From: an uncultured Paraprevotella sp.
GTDB lineage: Bacteria > Bacteroidota > Bacteroidia > Bacteroidales > Bacteroidaceae
Assembly: GCA_944321525.1 (NCBI GenBank)
Contig: CALULQ010000029.1
Span: 1 to 51,452 of the forward strand
DNA length: 51,452 nucleotides
Direction: 5' to 3'
The notes below the pieces were generated by a model, which ran no database searches, was not told the DNA's origin, and was given only the letters and a program-made list of their open reading frames with translations. Of this stretch, positions 8,288-16,035 are shown piece by piece. Position 1 is the first letter of the stretch, and every line of letters starts with the position of its first letter. A program made the position numbers and the translations under genes.

Positions 8288-9409
8288 TCAGAAAATATAC
8301 TGCAGGCGCAGTTGGCCCAGCAAGAGGTTCTCCGTGTAGAAGCTCTGGCAATGGTCGCCCACGAACACATAGCCGGCATTGAGCTTCATGCCCAAATACT
8401 CGTTCAGGTAGAAGTTGACGCCGACCGAAAGGTCGCTTTCCCGTCCGCCCATGATGCCCGCGCGTGCATCGTTCAGGTCTGTGTAGTTGAACCGTGCCAC
8501 GAGTTCCACGGCCCGGCTGGTGGACGGGCGACCGGGGATGCCATAGAGGGCGTCGTATTCGAACCCGCGCCCCACGAGCAGGATTCCGGCCTGCACATAT
8601 CCGCCCTGCGGACGGTAGGCCTCCCCGCGCGTGCGGTTGAAACGGTTCAGGAAATATTCCCCCTGCACCATGAAGCGCGGGCGCATGTAGAGGAGTTCGA
8701 AGACGCCTTTCAGTTCGGTGCCCAGATGGTCCACCGTGGCCTCCATCAGGGGTGCGGGCAACATCGAGGTGATGCCGTCGTTGCCCACGTTCCCTTCGGG
8801 CGGCGTGTCCGTGTTCACCGGTTTCGTGCGAAACGAGAAAGCCCCTCCGGCATGGAGCAACGAGCCGTCCTCCCATTGCCTGCGCCACACGCCCCGCGCG
8901 GTGGACACCATGGCGTTCACCTGCCCCTCGCCTATCTTGTTGATGTCGTTGTGGGTGTAGAGTCCCGCGGCCCAATACCATGCCGGAAGGCTGTGATGGT
9001 AGGTCACGCCCAGCTTGCGGCTGTCGGTGAAGGCCAGCACCGAACCGGCCGACTGGTGGAAGCGCAGGTCCGCCGTGCTGATGAGCATGTCCATGGAATA
9101 GGGGTCGTAGGCGTTGCCGAAGGAGAGCACTCCATGCCCGAAATGATAGTTCAGCAGCAGGTCCTTGATGGCCAACTTGTTCCCGCCCAAGCCGATGTCG
9201 GCCTTCATCTCATATTGCTTGTAGGTGGCCTTGAAGCCCACGCGGAAATCCTCCAAGCGGTAATATCCTTGCACGTCGTCCTTCCCATAGCCCGACACCG
9301 TGGCGTCGAGCAAGGCCCGCGAACGGAACTGGATTTTCAACGGTTCTCCCGCCCGTGCTCCCGTGGCGCACAACAGCCACAAGGCAGCCCACACGAATGT
9401 TTTCTTCAT
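8288..9409 (-). CDS. OprO/OprP-like porin
   Basis: Predicted outer-membrane beta-barrel porin of the phosphate-selective OprO/OprP type. The 373 residues begin with a signal peptide (MKKTFVWAALWLLCATGARA) and continue with alternating beta strands, including FRSRALLDATVSGYG and YRLEDFRVGFKATYKQ, ending in the aromatic LRLQYIF typical of barrel C-termini. The ATG at 9409 overlaps the etfA stop as ATGA, so translation is coupled; a longer in-frame extension to 10378 is only the shadow of etfA. As last gene of the transporter-oxidoreductase-ETF operon it may admit that pathway's substrate rather than phosphate. Specificity is not readable from sequence. Confidence 0.85.
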   Translation of the reverse strand: MKKTFVWAALWLLCATGARAGEPLKIQFRSRALLDATVSGYGKDDVQGYYRLEDFRVGFKATYKQYEMKADIGLGGNKLAIKDLLLNYHFGHGVLSFGNAYDPYSMDMLISTADLRFHQSAGSVLAFTDSRKLGVTYHHSLPAWYWAAGLYTHNDINKIGEGQVNAMVSTARGVWRRQWEDGSLLHAGGAFSFRTKPVNTDTPPEGNVGNDGITSMLPAPLMEATVDHLGTELKGVFELLYMRPRFMVQGEYFLNRFNRTRGEAYRPQGGYVQAGILLVGRGFEYDALYGIPGRPSTSRAVELVARFNYTDLNDARAGIMGGRESDLSVGVNFYLNEYLGMKLNAGYVFVGDHCQSFYTENLLLGQLRLQYIF

Positions 9410-10605
9410 ACGCCCTCCGGAATTAAGTTCATCAGTTCGGGTAGCGCCTCCTCTATCCGCACGGCCCACCCGTAGTCCGCCACGCCGAAGATGGGGGCCG
9501 TCCGGTCGGGATTGATGGCCAGAATCCGGCCTGCTCCCGTGATGGCGGCCGTGTGCTGTATCTGGCCGCTGATGCCAATGGCGACATACAGGTCCGGCGC
9601 GACGGTGTGCCCGGTCTGCCCCACCTGCAGCGAGGCGTCCACCAGACCGGCCTCCACCGCGGCCCTCGACCCGGCCACCACGGCGCCGATGCGTTCCGCC
9701 CACGAGCGGATGGCGTCGGCACGCTCTTTGGTCTTCACGCCCCGCCCTATGCCGACGATGATCCGGCTGTCGGCCCACGACGCACCCTGCACGGCCTCTT
9801 CCACGACCGACAACAGGCGCACGCGGGTGTCCACGCCTTCTTCCGCCTCGTGGAAAACCACTTCGCCCTGCCGCAGGGCGTCCCACTCCAAGGCCCGCAT
9901 CACGCCGGGACGTACAGATGCCATCTGTGGCCGATGGACCGGATTGACAATGGTGGCCATCAGGTTGCCGCCAAAGGCCGGACGGACTTGCCGCAACAGG
10001 CCGCTCTCCGGGTCGATGGCCAGTTCCGTGCAGTCGGCCGTCAGTCCCGTCTGCAACACGGCGGCCAGACGGGCTGAAAGCCCGCGCCCCCTCTGTGTGG
10101 CCCCCACCAGCAAGATGGAAGGGCGCAACTTGCGGACAAGCCCGGCCAACACGCGGGTATGGTTCTCCTCCAAGAAGACCGAAAAATCCAGCGATTCCAC
10201 CACGTGCACGCGGTCGGCCCCATAGGCTATCAGGTCGCGCGGCAAGTCGCCGGCCCGTCCGGTCACCACGACGGCTTCCACCGGTTGGCGCAGTTCGGCC
10301 GCGAGCGCCGCCGCCTTGCCCAGAAGCTCCTTCGTCACGGGCGCGACAGTGCCCTGTTCCTCTTCGGCCCACACCCAAACGCCGGACGCCTTGGGCGCCA
10401 CGACATCACCTTGCGGGCGCTCCATCTCCAAGGCTCCCGCCGGACAAGCCTGCACACAACTGCCACACAGCCGGCAATCTTCCTGACTGATTTCCGGATA
10501 GTCGCCCATCCGGAGCGCCCCGTAGGCACAACTCTCCACACACAGTCCACAAGCCACACAACGCCCTTCTTGCAGGCGGAGGGCAAAATATTTCTCTTTC
10601 TCCAT
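9406..10605 (-). CDS. etfA: Electron transfer flavoprotein alpha with ferredoxin domain
   Basis: Alpha subunit of ETF, which takes electrons from a flavin dehydrogenase. The N-terminus (residues 1-62) is a 2[4Fe-4S] ferredoxin module with cysteines 16/19/22/26 and 44/47/50/54. The ETF domain follows, and the C-terminal FAD-binding domain shows GQTGHTVAPDLYVAIG and GISGQIQH. Ferredoxin-fused EtfA is typical of anaerobes, including flavin-based bifurcating systems. It follows etfB by 27 bp and is translationally coupled to the porin gene. No acyl-CoA dehydrogenase is nearby, so the partner is most likely the DAO-type oxidoreductase upstream. Confidence 0.92.
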   Translation of the reverse strand: MEKEKYFALRLQEGRCVACGLCVESCAYGALRMGDYPEISQEDCRLCGSCVQACPAGALEMERPQGDVVAPKASGVWVWAEEEQGTVAPVTKELLGKAAALAAELRQPVEAVVVTGRAGDLPRDLIAYGADRVHVVESLDFSVFLEENHTRVLAGLVRKLRPSILLVGATQRGRGLSARLAAVLQTGLTADCTELAIDPESGLLRQVRPAFGGNLMATIVNPVHRPQMASVRPGVMRALEWDALRQGEVVFHEAEEGVDTRVRLLSVVEEAVQGASWADSRIIVGIGRGVKTKERADAIRSWAERIGAVVAGSRAAVEAGLVDASLQVGQTGHTVAPDLYVAIGISGQIQHTAAITGAGRILAINPDRTAPIFGVADYGWAVRIEEALPELMNLIPEGV

Positions 10606-10632
10606 TTCGTTCGTCTGTTATTAAAGTCCGGA

Positions 10633-11406
10633 TTACACATTGCGGCGGGCATACACTACAGCTGCGGCAGCCTTTGCGTCCGCCAGCCATTCCACCGTTT
10701 TCTTCCTTTGCGGCACGTCCGTGGCCACGACCTGCGTGGGCGAAGCTGCCAGGCCCACTTGTCCGGCTTCAAGTCCCAAGTCGTTTTCGTCCCACGTCGC
10801 CACCGGCCGCTCCTGTGCACGCCGCCAACCGGACAGGTTGGGAAAATCCAGTTCGCAGTTCTCGCGCCCCACCATGATGGCGCAGGGCAGGTCGGCCTCC
10901 ACCAGCTGCACTTCGTTTCCGGCCCGTTTCGCCGCTCTGACCTTCCCTTCCGACACCTCGGGAAAGCGCACCAGGTGCGTCAACTGCGGGATGTCCAACT
11001 GTCCGGCCACTTCGGGCCCCACCTGTGCCGTGTCGCCATCCAAAGCCATTCGCCCGAAGAACAACAAATCGTAGTCGCCTATCTTCTTCACCGCCGCCGA
11101 AAGCACCAGGCTCGTGCACCACGTGTCGCTCCCGGCAAAGGCCCGCGACGAGAGCAGCACGGCCCTGTCGGCTCCCCGCTGCAGGGCGTCGCGCAAGACG
11201 GCCTCGGCCGACGCCGGCCCCATGCTCACGGCCACCACCTCGGCCCCCGTCCGCCGTTTCAGGTCCACGGCCATCTGCAGGGCATGCAAGTCGTCGGGGT
11301 TGGTCTGGCTCATGGCCGATGCGCGCTTCAGCGTCTTCGTCACGGGGTCCATGTCCACCCGTGTGGACGCGGGCACTTGCTTTAAAAACACAATATATCG
11401 TTTCAT
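10633..11406 (-). CDS. etfB: Electron transfer flavoprotein beta subunit
   Basis: Beta subunit of ETF, 257 residues, starting MKRYIVFLKQVPASTRVDMD. It carries the family signature ALDGDTAQVGPEVAGQL, a form of the nucleotide-binding loop common in EtfB of anaerobes. It forms a heterodimer with the EtfA encoded 27 bp downstream. Whether the second nucleotide is AMP or a bifurcating FAD cannot be decided by eye. It lies 38 bp after the FAD oxidoreductase gene in the same operon. Confidence 0.92.
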   Translation of the reverse strand: MKRYIVFLKQVPASTRVDMDPVTKTLKRASAMSQTNPDDLHALQMAVDLKRRTGAEVVAVSMGPASAEAVLRDALQRGADRAVLLSSRAFAGSDTWCTSLVLSAAVKKIGDYDLLFFGRMALDGDTAQVGPEVAGQLDIPQLTHLVRFPEVSEGKVRAAKRAGNEVQLVEADLPCAIMVGRENCELDFPNLSGWRRAQERPVATWDENDLGLEAGQVGLAASPTQVVATDVPQRKKTVEWLADAKAAAAVVYARRNV

Positions 11407-11444
11407 CTCTTCTTACCTATTTATATATATGTATCCATTCATTC

Positions 11445-12671
11445 CTATCCTCCCTTCTTGTTCGACCGCGCCTCGGCACACCGTTTCTGGAACGCCGGCG
11501 AAAAAGGGTCCACCTCGCCAAACCTGTCCGGGGCAAACAAGGCGGGCGGCACGAACGGCTCTTCGCCCAAGATGAGTTCGGCCGCCAGGCGCCCCATGCC
11601 TCCGCCGGCCGCCACGCCGCCACCGCAACATCCGGCCACGGCATGCAGTCCGGCATACTGCCGCACCGGCCCCACGACAAACATCGCGTCCGGCACGTAG
11701 CACGACGGCCCGGCCACATAGTGCGCGATGCCCAGCTCCTCGATGTCCGGCAGGTAGCGCTTCAGCAAGGGCGCGCATTCGTCCAGCACCTGCCATTCGG
11801 CAGCCCGGCCGAAATCGAAGTCCTCCAGCTTGTCGGTCAGCGTGGCGGGGTCGAATGCCCGGCATTCACTCTCGCGCAGCCCGATGATGAGCGCCCCGAC
11901 GTCCGAACGGGTGAAAGCCCGCGCGTCCGGAATCACCGTGAACGGATGATTGGCCGGAAAGCGCTCCTTGTCGATGCCCGTGATCCAGAAATGGCTCCTC
12001 ACCGGCGTGAAAGGCAGTCCCACGCCAAGCGGCCGCATCAGCAGGTTGGCCCAAGCCCCTGCGGCGTTCACCACCCCCCCGGCCGCTATCCGGCTGCCGT
12101 CCGCCAGCTCCACTCCGGTCACCGCCCCGCCTTCGGCCGTGATGGCCTTCACGCGGGTGTTCGGGCGCACCTCCGCCCCGCAGGCCAGGGCCGAACGGGC
12201 ATAGGCGGAGCAAAGCACGGCACAGTCGATGAAAGCGTCGGTGGGCATGTAGCAGGCCTCGCCCACGGCCTCCGCCTCGATCCACGGCAAGAGCCGCTTC
12301 ACCTCCCTGCGGCTGATGCGCCCGTTCGGGATGCCGAACCGGTCGGCGGCCGCCTCCAGCGCCTCGAGCCCCTTCAGCGAAGCTGCCGACGAGGCTATCG
12401 TCAGGCTGCCGCACACCTGCAATCCGAGCTGTTCGTCCAGCAAATGTTCCATCTCCACGATGCAGTCGTATGTTTCCTGCACCATCTCCATCAAGGCCGG
12501 TTTCGTGCGGGCGCGGGTCAGCAGGCAAGCTGCCCGCGACGACGCTTGCGAAGCCACCTCGTTCCCGTCCAGCAACAATATCCTTCCGGCCCTGCGTTTC
12601 GCCAGCTGGTAGGCCGTGGCGCATCCCAGCAGTCCGCCTCCCACGACGATGATGTCATACGTCCGTTCCAT
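11445..12671 (-). CDS. DAO-family FAD-dependent oxidoreductase
   Basis: A 408-residue flavoprotein of the DAO superfamily (sarcosine oxidase, glycine oxidase and dimethylglycine dehydrogenase relatives). The N-terminus binds FAD through IIVVGGGLLGCATAYQLAKR; a C-terminal glycine-rich stretch (AVAGCCGGGVAAGGGMGRLA) closes the FAD site. There is no signal peptide, so it acts in the cytoplasm. It sits 3 bp after the transporter gene and before etfBA, so it probably oxidises an imported amine or amino/hydroxy acid and passes electrons to ETF instead of oxygen. The substrate is unknown. Confidence 0.85.
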   Translation of the reverse strand: MERTYDIIVVGGGLLGCATAYQLAKRRAGRILLLDGNEVASQASSRAACLLTRARTKPALMEMVQETYDCIVEMEHLLDEQLGLQVCGSLTIASSAASLKGLEALEAAADRFGIPNGRISRREVKRLLPWIEAEAVGEACYMPTDAFIDCAVLCSAYARSALACGAEVRPNTRVKAITAEGGAVTGVELADGSRIAAGGVVNAAGAWANLLMRPLGVGLPFTPVRSHFWITGIDKERFPANHPFTVIPDARAFTRSDVGALIIGLRESECRAFDPATLTDKLEDFDFGRAAEWQVLDECAPLLKRYLPDIEELGIAHYVAGPSCYVPDAMFVVGPVRQYAGLHAVAGCCGGGVAAGGGMGRLAAELILGEEPFVPPALFAPDRFGEVDPFSPAFQKRCAEARSNKKGG

Positions 12672-12674
12672 CCT

Positions 12675-14009
12675 TCAGATTGTGTTATATTGAGGGTTCA
12701 TGTACATGTCAAGGGCTTCCCAGGGCTCTTTCTTCTGGCCCAACGAGGAATAGCGCTTGTAGATCAGCACGGCGGCCACGGTGAACAACACCGTGCAGAC
12801 GCCGCCCACGGCACAGGCCATGTGGTTGTAGAGCGCGAACCACTCCATGTCGAAGTTCAGGAACTCCTTGGTGGAGAGCAACGTCACCGTTCCCAGGTAG
12901 CCGATGAAGTCGATGATGGCGATGAAGAATCCCACGTTTCCCTTGATGCGGAAGCAGGCAATGAAGCGGTCGAAGAAAATCGTCTGGAACGTCAGGTAGG
13001 CGATGTAGAGGCACAGGCTCTGCACGAACAACCATGCCACCGGCTCCAGATCCAGCGACTTATAGTTCATCGACACGTAGGTCATGGCCAGACAACCGGC
13101 AATGACCAGCCCCATCAGGCACATGAGCGCCTTGATGTTGCTCCGGAAGAAGATGAACGCGGCGAAAAGGGCAAGGATGACGAGCGTCACCACCGTGTCC
13201 ACCTGAGCGAACAGCCAGGAAGAGTGCTGGCTCATGTCGAAGATGTTCACCAGAAAGTCTTCCTTGATGTCGCGCAACACAAGCAGCATGAAGTTGCCCA
13301 CGAAGAGCAGGCTCAATATCGGGGCATAGTCCAGGAACAGCGCCTTGCGCCCCTTCCCGTCCAGCGTCACCCGCTCGTTTCGCAGGGCGATGTCCTCCGC
13401 CGTGGGGTGAGGCAGGCGCTTCAGCAAGTATCCCATGAACACCAACAGCGGCAGGGCGAAACCGCCGATCACCGCCGGCATCCAGAACTGGCTGATGTGC
13501 ATCTCGTTCATGGCAAAGAGCCCGAAACTCTTGGCCACCCCGGAGCTGAACACCATGCTCACGCCCAAGAGGCTGGCCAGCATGTCGGTCACCTTGCGCC
13601 CCTCGATGAAGCTGAAAATCACGCCCCACATGCAGCCCAGCGAAAGGCCGTTCACGAACATGGCCGCCACATTGTAGGGCGCCTCCAACAGGCCGAAGCC
13701 CACGAGTGCCGCCTCGGCCAGCAGGGCCGACCCGACGAAGAACTTGAAGCGGTTCTCTTTCTTGAGTTCCGAAATCAGCTTGATGCCCACGAACTTGGCT
13801 ATCACGTAGCCCAGAATCTGCACCGTGGTCACCGCCACCTTATAGTCCGTGCCGAAAAAGGCGAGGCCCTCGAACGAAGCCGCCGTGTAGGGCTTGCGCA
13901 GGGCATAGACCAAAGAATAAGAAAGCAGGGCGGCTCCGCCAGCCCAAAGGATGATGAGCAAATCCTCCCATCTCTTGTTTTTTGCGATTTGTTCCATTGT
14001 CTTTTGCAT
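12675..14009 (-). CDS. DUF5690 family membrane protein, probable transporter
   Basis: A 444-residue integral membrane protein with about 12 hydrophobic helices and an MFS-like layout. It is recognised as DUF5690 from its N-terminal segment (YALRKPYTAASFEGL followed by GYVIAKFVGIKLISEL). No function is established for the family. First in the operon and 3 bp from the FAD oxidoreductase, it is a candidate importer of that enzyme's substrate. With the promoter box at 14023-14030 the leader to the ATG at 14009 would be very short; the in-frame ATG at 13997 (MEQIAKNKRW) is an alternative start. Confidence 0.8.
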   Translation of the reverse strand: MQKTMEQIAKNKRWEDLLIILWAGGAALLSYSLVYALRKPYTAASFEGLAFFGTDYKVAVTTVQILGYVIAKFVGIKLISELKKENRFKFFVGSALLAEAALVGFGLLEAPYNVAAMFVNGLSLGCMWGVIFSFIEGRKVTDMLASLLGVSMVFSSGVAKSFGLFAMNEMHISQFWMPAVIGGFALPLLVFMGYLLKRLPHPTAEDIALRNERVTLDGKGRKALFLDYAPILSLLFVGNFMLLVLRDIKEDFLVNIFDMSQHSSWLFAQVDTVVTLVILALFAAFIFFRSNIKALMCLMGLVIAGCLAMTYVSMNYKSLDLEPVAWLFVQSLCLYIAYLTFQTIFFDRFIACFRIKGNVGFFIAIIDFIGYLGTVTLLSTKEFLNFDMEWFALYNHMACAVGGVCTVLFTVAAVLIYKRYSSLGQKKEPWEALDMYMNPQYNTI

Positions 14010-14022
14010 TTTTTTTCGAGTG

Positions 14023-14030
14023 CAAAACTA
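14023..14030 (-). promoter_or_regulatory. Promoter -7 box of the DUF5690-ETF operon
   Basis: On the minus strand TAGTTTTG fits TAnnTTTG just upstream of the operon. No TTTG is found at the expected -33 position. Confidence 0.4.
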
Positions 14031-14209
14031 CCCCGCCCCGCCGTCTGAAAAAATTAATTCATCATTTATCATAATCCCCCTTCCGGCGCGACTTTATAAT
14101 GTAACATTCATCTCACGGGAATGAAGCGTGGAAGCAACGGTTTTGTAACACGCGGGCGCTCCCTCTTCGTCCGCAAGGGCGATGCCTCCCCCAAGAAGGA
14201 AGATTGCCG

Positions 14210-14295
14210 GGCGTCGCGCACAACATGGAATCGTACTTTGCGGAAAGTACTCGAGTACTTTCCGCAAAGTACTGCAACGCCTTCCGCACAACGCC
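14210..14295. repeat. Modular palindromic repeat, copy 3 (variant arms)
   Basis: The core at 14233-14272 is a perfect 40-bp palindrome made of GTACTTTGCGGAAAGTAC, TCGA and the reverse complement of that unit. Compared with copy 1 the unit differs at two positions, and both arms carry the matching change. Flanks are GGCGTCGCGCA (14210-14220), a GAATC box, and TTCCGCACAACGCC (14282-14295). The outer arms pair on the minus strand with two G-T wobbles. Confidence 0.9.
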
Positions 14296-14365
14296 ACAGA
14301 AGAAAACGGTGAAGGAAACTTGAAAACCCTGTATGCCGTTTCTTATATGAATATATATATGAAAT

Positions 14366-15580
14366 ATGGCATCTATCAGACTAAAATTCCGTCCCTCTGC
14401 GGCGAAGGGACAAGAAGGCACTTTGTTTTTCCTGGTGATTCACCGAAGGACTTCGAGAACCATTTATACGAATTACCATATACAGCCGCACGAATGGGAC
14501 GAAATGACCTCCTCCATACGGGTCACCGGTACACGTGAAAGGCAGTCGGAGCTGCAACTGTGGGCCTCGCAACTCCAATGGGACATCAAGCGGCTGACGG
14601 ACGTGGTGGCGGAAAAGGAAACGACCCGGCTGGAATACACTGCGGACGACTTGGTGGCGGCATATAAACGGCTGCCGGACAGCCCGACATGGTTCGGCTT
14701 CATACGCGACATGATTGACAAAAAGGCAAGGATTGGCCGGACGGGCACCGCAAAGACTTATCGCGACGCGCTGAACAGCTTCGTCCTCTTCCGCCGGGGC
14801 GAGGACCTGATGCCCTACACGCTCAGCGAAGATCACATCAGCCTCTACGAGGCTTGGCTGAAAAGCCGCGGACTGAAACGCAACTCTTCGTCGTGCTACC
14901 TGCGCACCCTGCGCACGCTCTACCGCAAGGCGGTCGGCATGGGGCTGACTACCGACAAAAACATCTTCCGCCACGTCTTCACCGGCTTCGCCCGGACCTC
15001 CAAGCGCGCCATGCCCGTAGGTTCCGTCCGGGCCATCAAGCGGCTCAACCTGGCCCCGGGCTCGCCTCTGGCCTTCGCGCGCGACATGTTCATGCTGAGC
15101 ATCTACCTGCAAGGCATGTCGTTCGTTGACATGGCCTACATAAAGAAGTCCGACCTGCGGAACGGCCTGCTGCAATACAGCCGCAAGAAAACCCGGCAAA
15201 CCCTGACCGTGGGCTGGGAACCGCCCATGCAGGACATCGTGGACACCTATGCCCACTTGGCCGTCGGCAGCCCCTACCTGCTGCCTATCATCACCCGTAC
15301 CGACGGGACGGAACGGCGGCAATACGAGCAGATGGAGCACAACGTGAACCGCAACTTGAAGAAAATCGGCGAAATGGTGGGACTGCAAATGCCGCTCACG
15401 ACCTACGTCGGCCGGCATACTTGGGCCAGCGCCATGAGGGACATGGGATGCGACCTCTCGCTCATCAGCAAAGGACTGGGGCACGAGAGCCTGAAGACCA
15501 CGCAGATTTATCTCTCCACCATCGACACTTCGGCCGTGGCAAAAGCCAACCGGAAGATGATGGACAAGATTCTGAAGTGA
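14366..15580 (+). CDS. Tyrosine site-specific recombinase
   Basis: A 404-residue phage-integrase-family recombinase of the type found beside Bacteroidales capsule loci. A SAM-like core-binding domain lies at about 105-215 and the catalytic domain at about 230-395. Visible catalytic residues are Arg350 (YVGRHTW), His373 (GLGHES) and the nucleophile Tyr382 (TTQIYLS). Where relatives usually read RGMSFVD for the first catalytic arginine, this protein has Gln249 (YLQGMSFVD). The 19-bp inverted repeats begin 37 bp after its stop codon, so it is the natural candidate for the invertase that flips the adjacent segment. Activity of the Gln249 form is uncertain. Confidence 0.88.
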   Translation: MASIRLKFRPSAAKGQEGTLFFLVIHRRTSRTIYTNYHIQPHEWDEMTSSIRVTGTRERQSELQLWASQLQWDIKRLTDVVAEKETTRLEYTADDLVAAYKRLPDSPTWFGFIRDMIDKKARIGRTGTAKTYRDALNSFVLFRRGEDLMPYTLSEDHISLYEAWLKSRGLKRNSSSCYLRTLRTLYRKAVGMGLTTDKNIFRHVFTGFARTSKRAMPVGSVRAIKRLNLAPGSPLAFARDMFMLSIYLQGMSFVDMAYIKKSDLRNGLLQYSRKKTRQTLTVGWEPPMQDIVDTYAHLAVGSPYLLPIITRTDGTERRQYEQMEHNVNRNLKKIGEMVGLQMPLTTYVGRHTWASAMRDMGCDLSLISKGLGHESLKTTQIYLSTIDTSAVAKANRKMMDKILK

Positions 15581-15646
15581 ACGGGAACAAGGGATACGGC
15601 TTCATGGGCATGGCTTCTGTATAATATGAAGCGGCCTCTCAGGGGA

Positions 15647-15654
15647 CAAAGGTA
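15647..15654 (-). promoter_or_regulatory. Promoter -7 box within the invertible segment
   Basis: On the minus strand TACCTTTG matches TAnnTTTG and faces the left inverted repeat. The -33 element is poor: TTTA at 15674-15671 gives a spacer of only 16 bases. In this orientation transcription runs antisense into the recombinase gene. Confidence 0.55.
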
Positions 15655-15687
15655 ATAAAAAGCGTTGGTATAAAGCCCGTTTACGGC

Positions 15688-15711
15688 CAACAATTTTCAT
15701 GAAAAATGTTG
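15688..15711. other. Near-perfect palindrome inside the invertible segment
   Basis: CAACAATTTTC and GAAAAATGTTG flank a central AT, giving a 24-bp palindrome with one mismatched pair, followed on the plus strand by CTTTTTG. It could be the terminator of the recombinase gene or a protein-binding site that flips with the promoter. Confidence 0.45.
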
Positions 15712-15819
15712 CTTTTTGTCGAACAACGCGGCCTTTGTTTGACGAGATTGCATATCCCCATTCCCTCTTTCTCTTGGATTTGAACAACTTACGGCGCGTC
15801 GCCGCTTCATATTATACAG

Positions 15820-16035
15820 CAATACGGATGCAGCCGCTCAATGGAGACTTAACTTATTGATATTTAAAGATTAGTGGCATGATTTCAAATCCGATGAAGC
15901 ACACGGGGCTTCGCATCGCTCGCCACATAAAAACGGTGGATATTTGTTGCTGAGGTTCTTCCAGAATACTGCCGTTACGCCTGAAACAAGGCATTCCGCC
16001 ACTCTCGTGTCACGCACAGGAGAGGAGCATAGAGA
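15820..16035 (+). promoter_or_regulatory. Long leader before the UpxY-like gene
   Basis: Some 216 bases separate the right inverted repeat from the UpxY-like start, with no gene in them. A stem CGATGAAGC with GCTTCGCATCG (about 15892-15919) is the clearest structure. Long leaders of this kind are where UpxY proteins act on RNA polymerase in Bacteroides. AGGAG at 16022-16026 is a plausible ribosome binding site. Confidence 0.5.

Larger units (their letters stand above)
14010..14365. other. Gene-free stretch between ETF operon and recombinase
   Basis: This divergent gap contains the operon promoter box, copy 3 of the modular repeat and an AT-rich leader before the recombinase. Small open frames here merely cross the repeat. 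No consensus promoter for the recombinase was found. Confidence 0.6.
15617..15819. repeat. Invertible promoter segment with 19-bp inverted repeats
   Basis: CTGTATAATATGAAGCGGC (15617-15635) recurs exactly inverted at 15801-15819, enclosing 165 bp. Size, position between a recombinase and an UpxY-like gene, and an outward-facing promoter box at one edge are as in phase-variable Bacteroides capsule loci. The only full TAnnTTTG box inside (15647-15654) reads away from the capsule genes, so as sequenced the locus appears switched off. Inversion would move it to about 15782-15789 on the plus strand, reading through the right repeat into the locus. The inverted repeat is seen; inversion is inferred. 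Confidence 0.85.

Noticed and set aside
8129..9475. Long plus-strand open frame (448 codons) opposite the porin and etfA genes
   Set aside because: GC-rich codons of the minus-strand genes leave the opposite frames open. The predicted protein has no family features and lacks a ribosome binding site, while the minus strand has full porin and ETF motifs.
9410..10378. N-terminal extension of the porin frame up to 10378
   Set aside because: The extension overlaps etfA in another frame and reads as low-complexity Gly/Arg-rich sequence. A signal peptide begins at 9409, coupled to the etfA stop by ATGA.
11025..14048. Plus-strand open frame of 1007 codons across the etfB, oxidoreductase and transporter genes
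   Set aside because: It runs antisense through three clear genes and is rich in His, Arg, Gln and Ala, typical of a shadow frame. No domain is recognisable.
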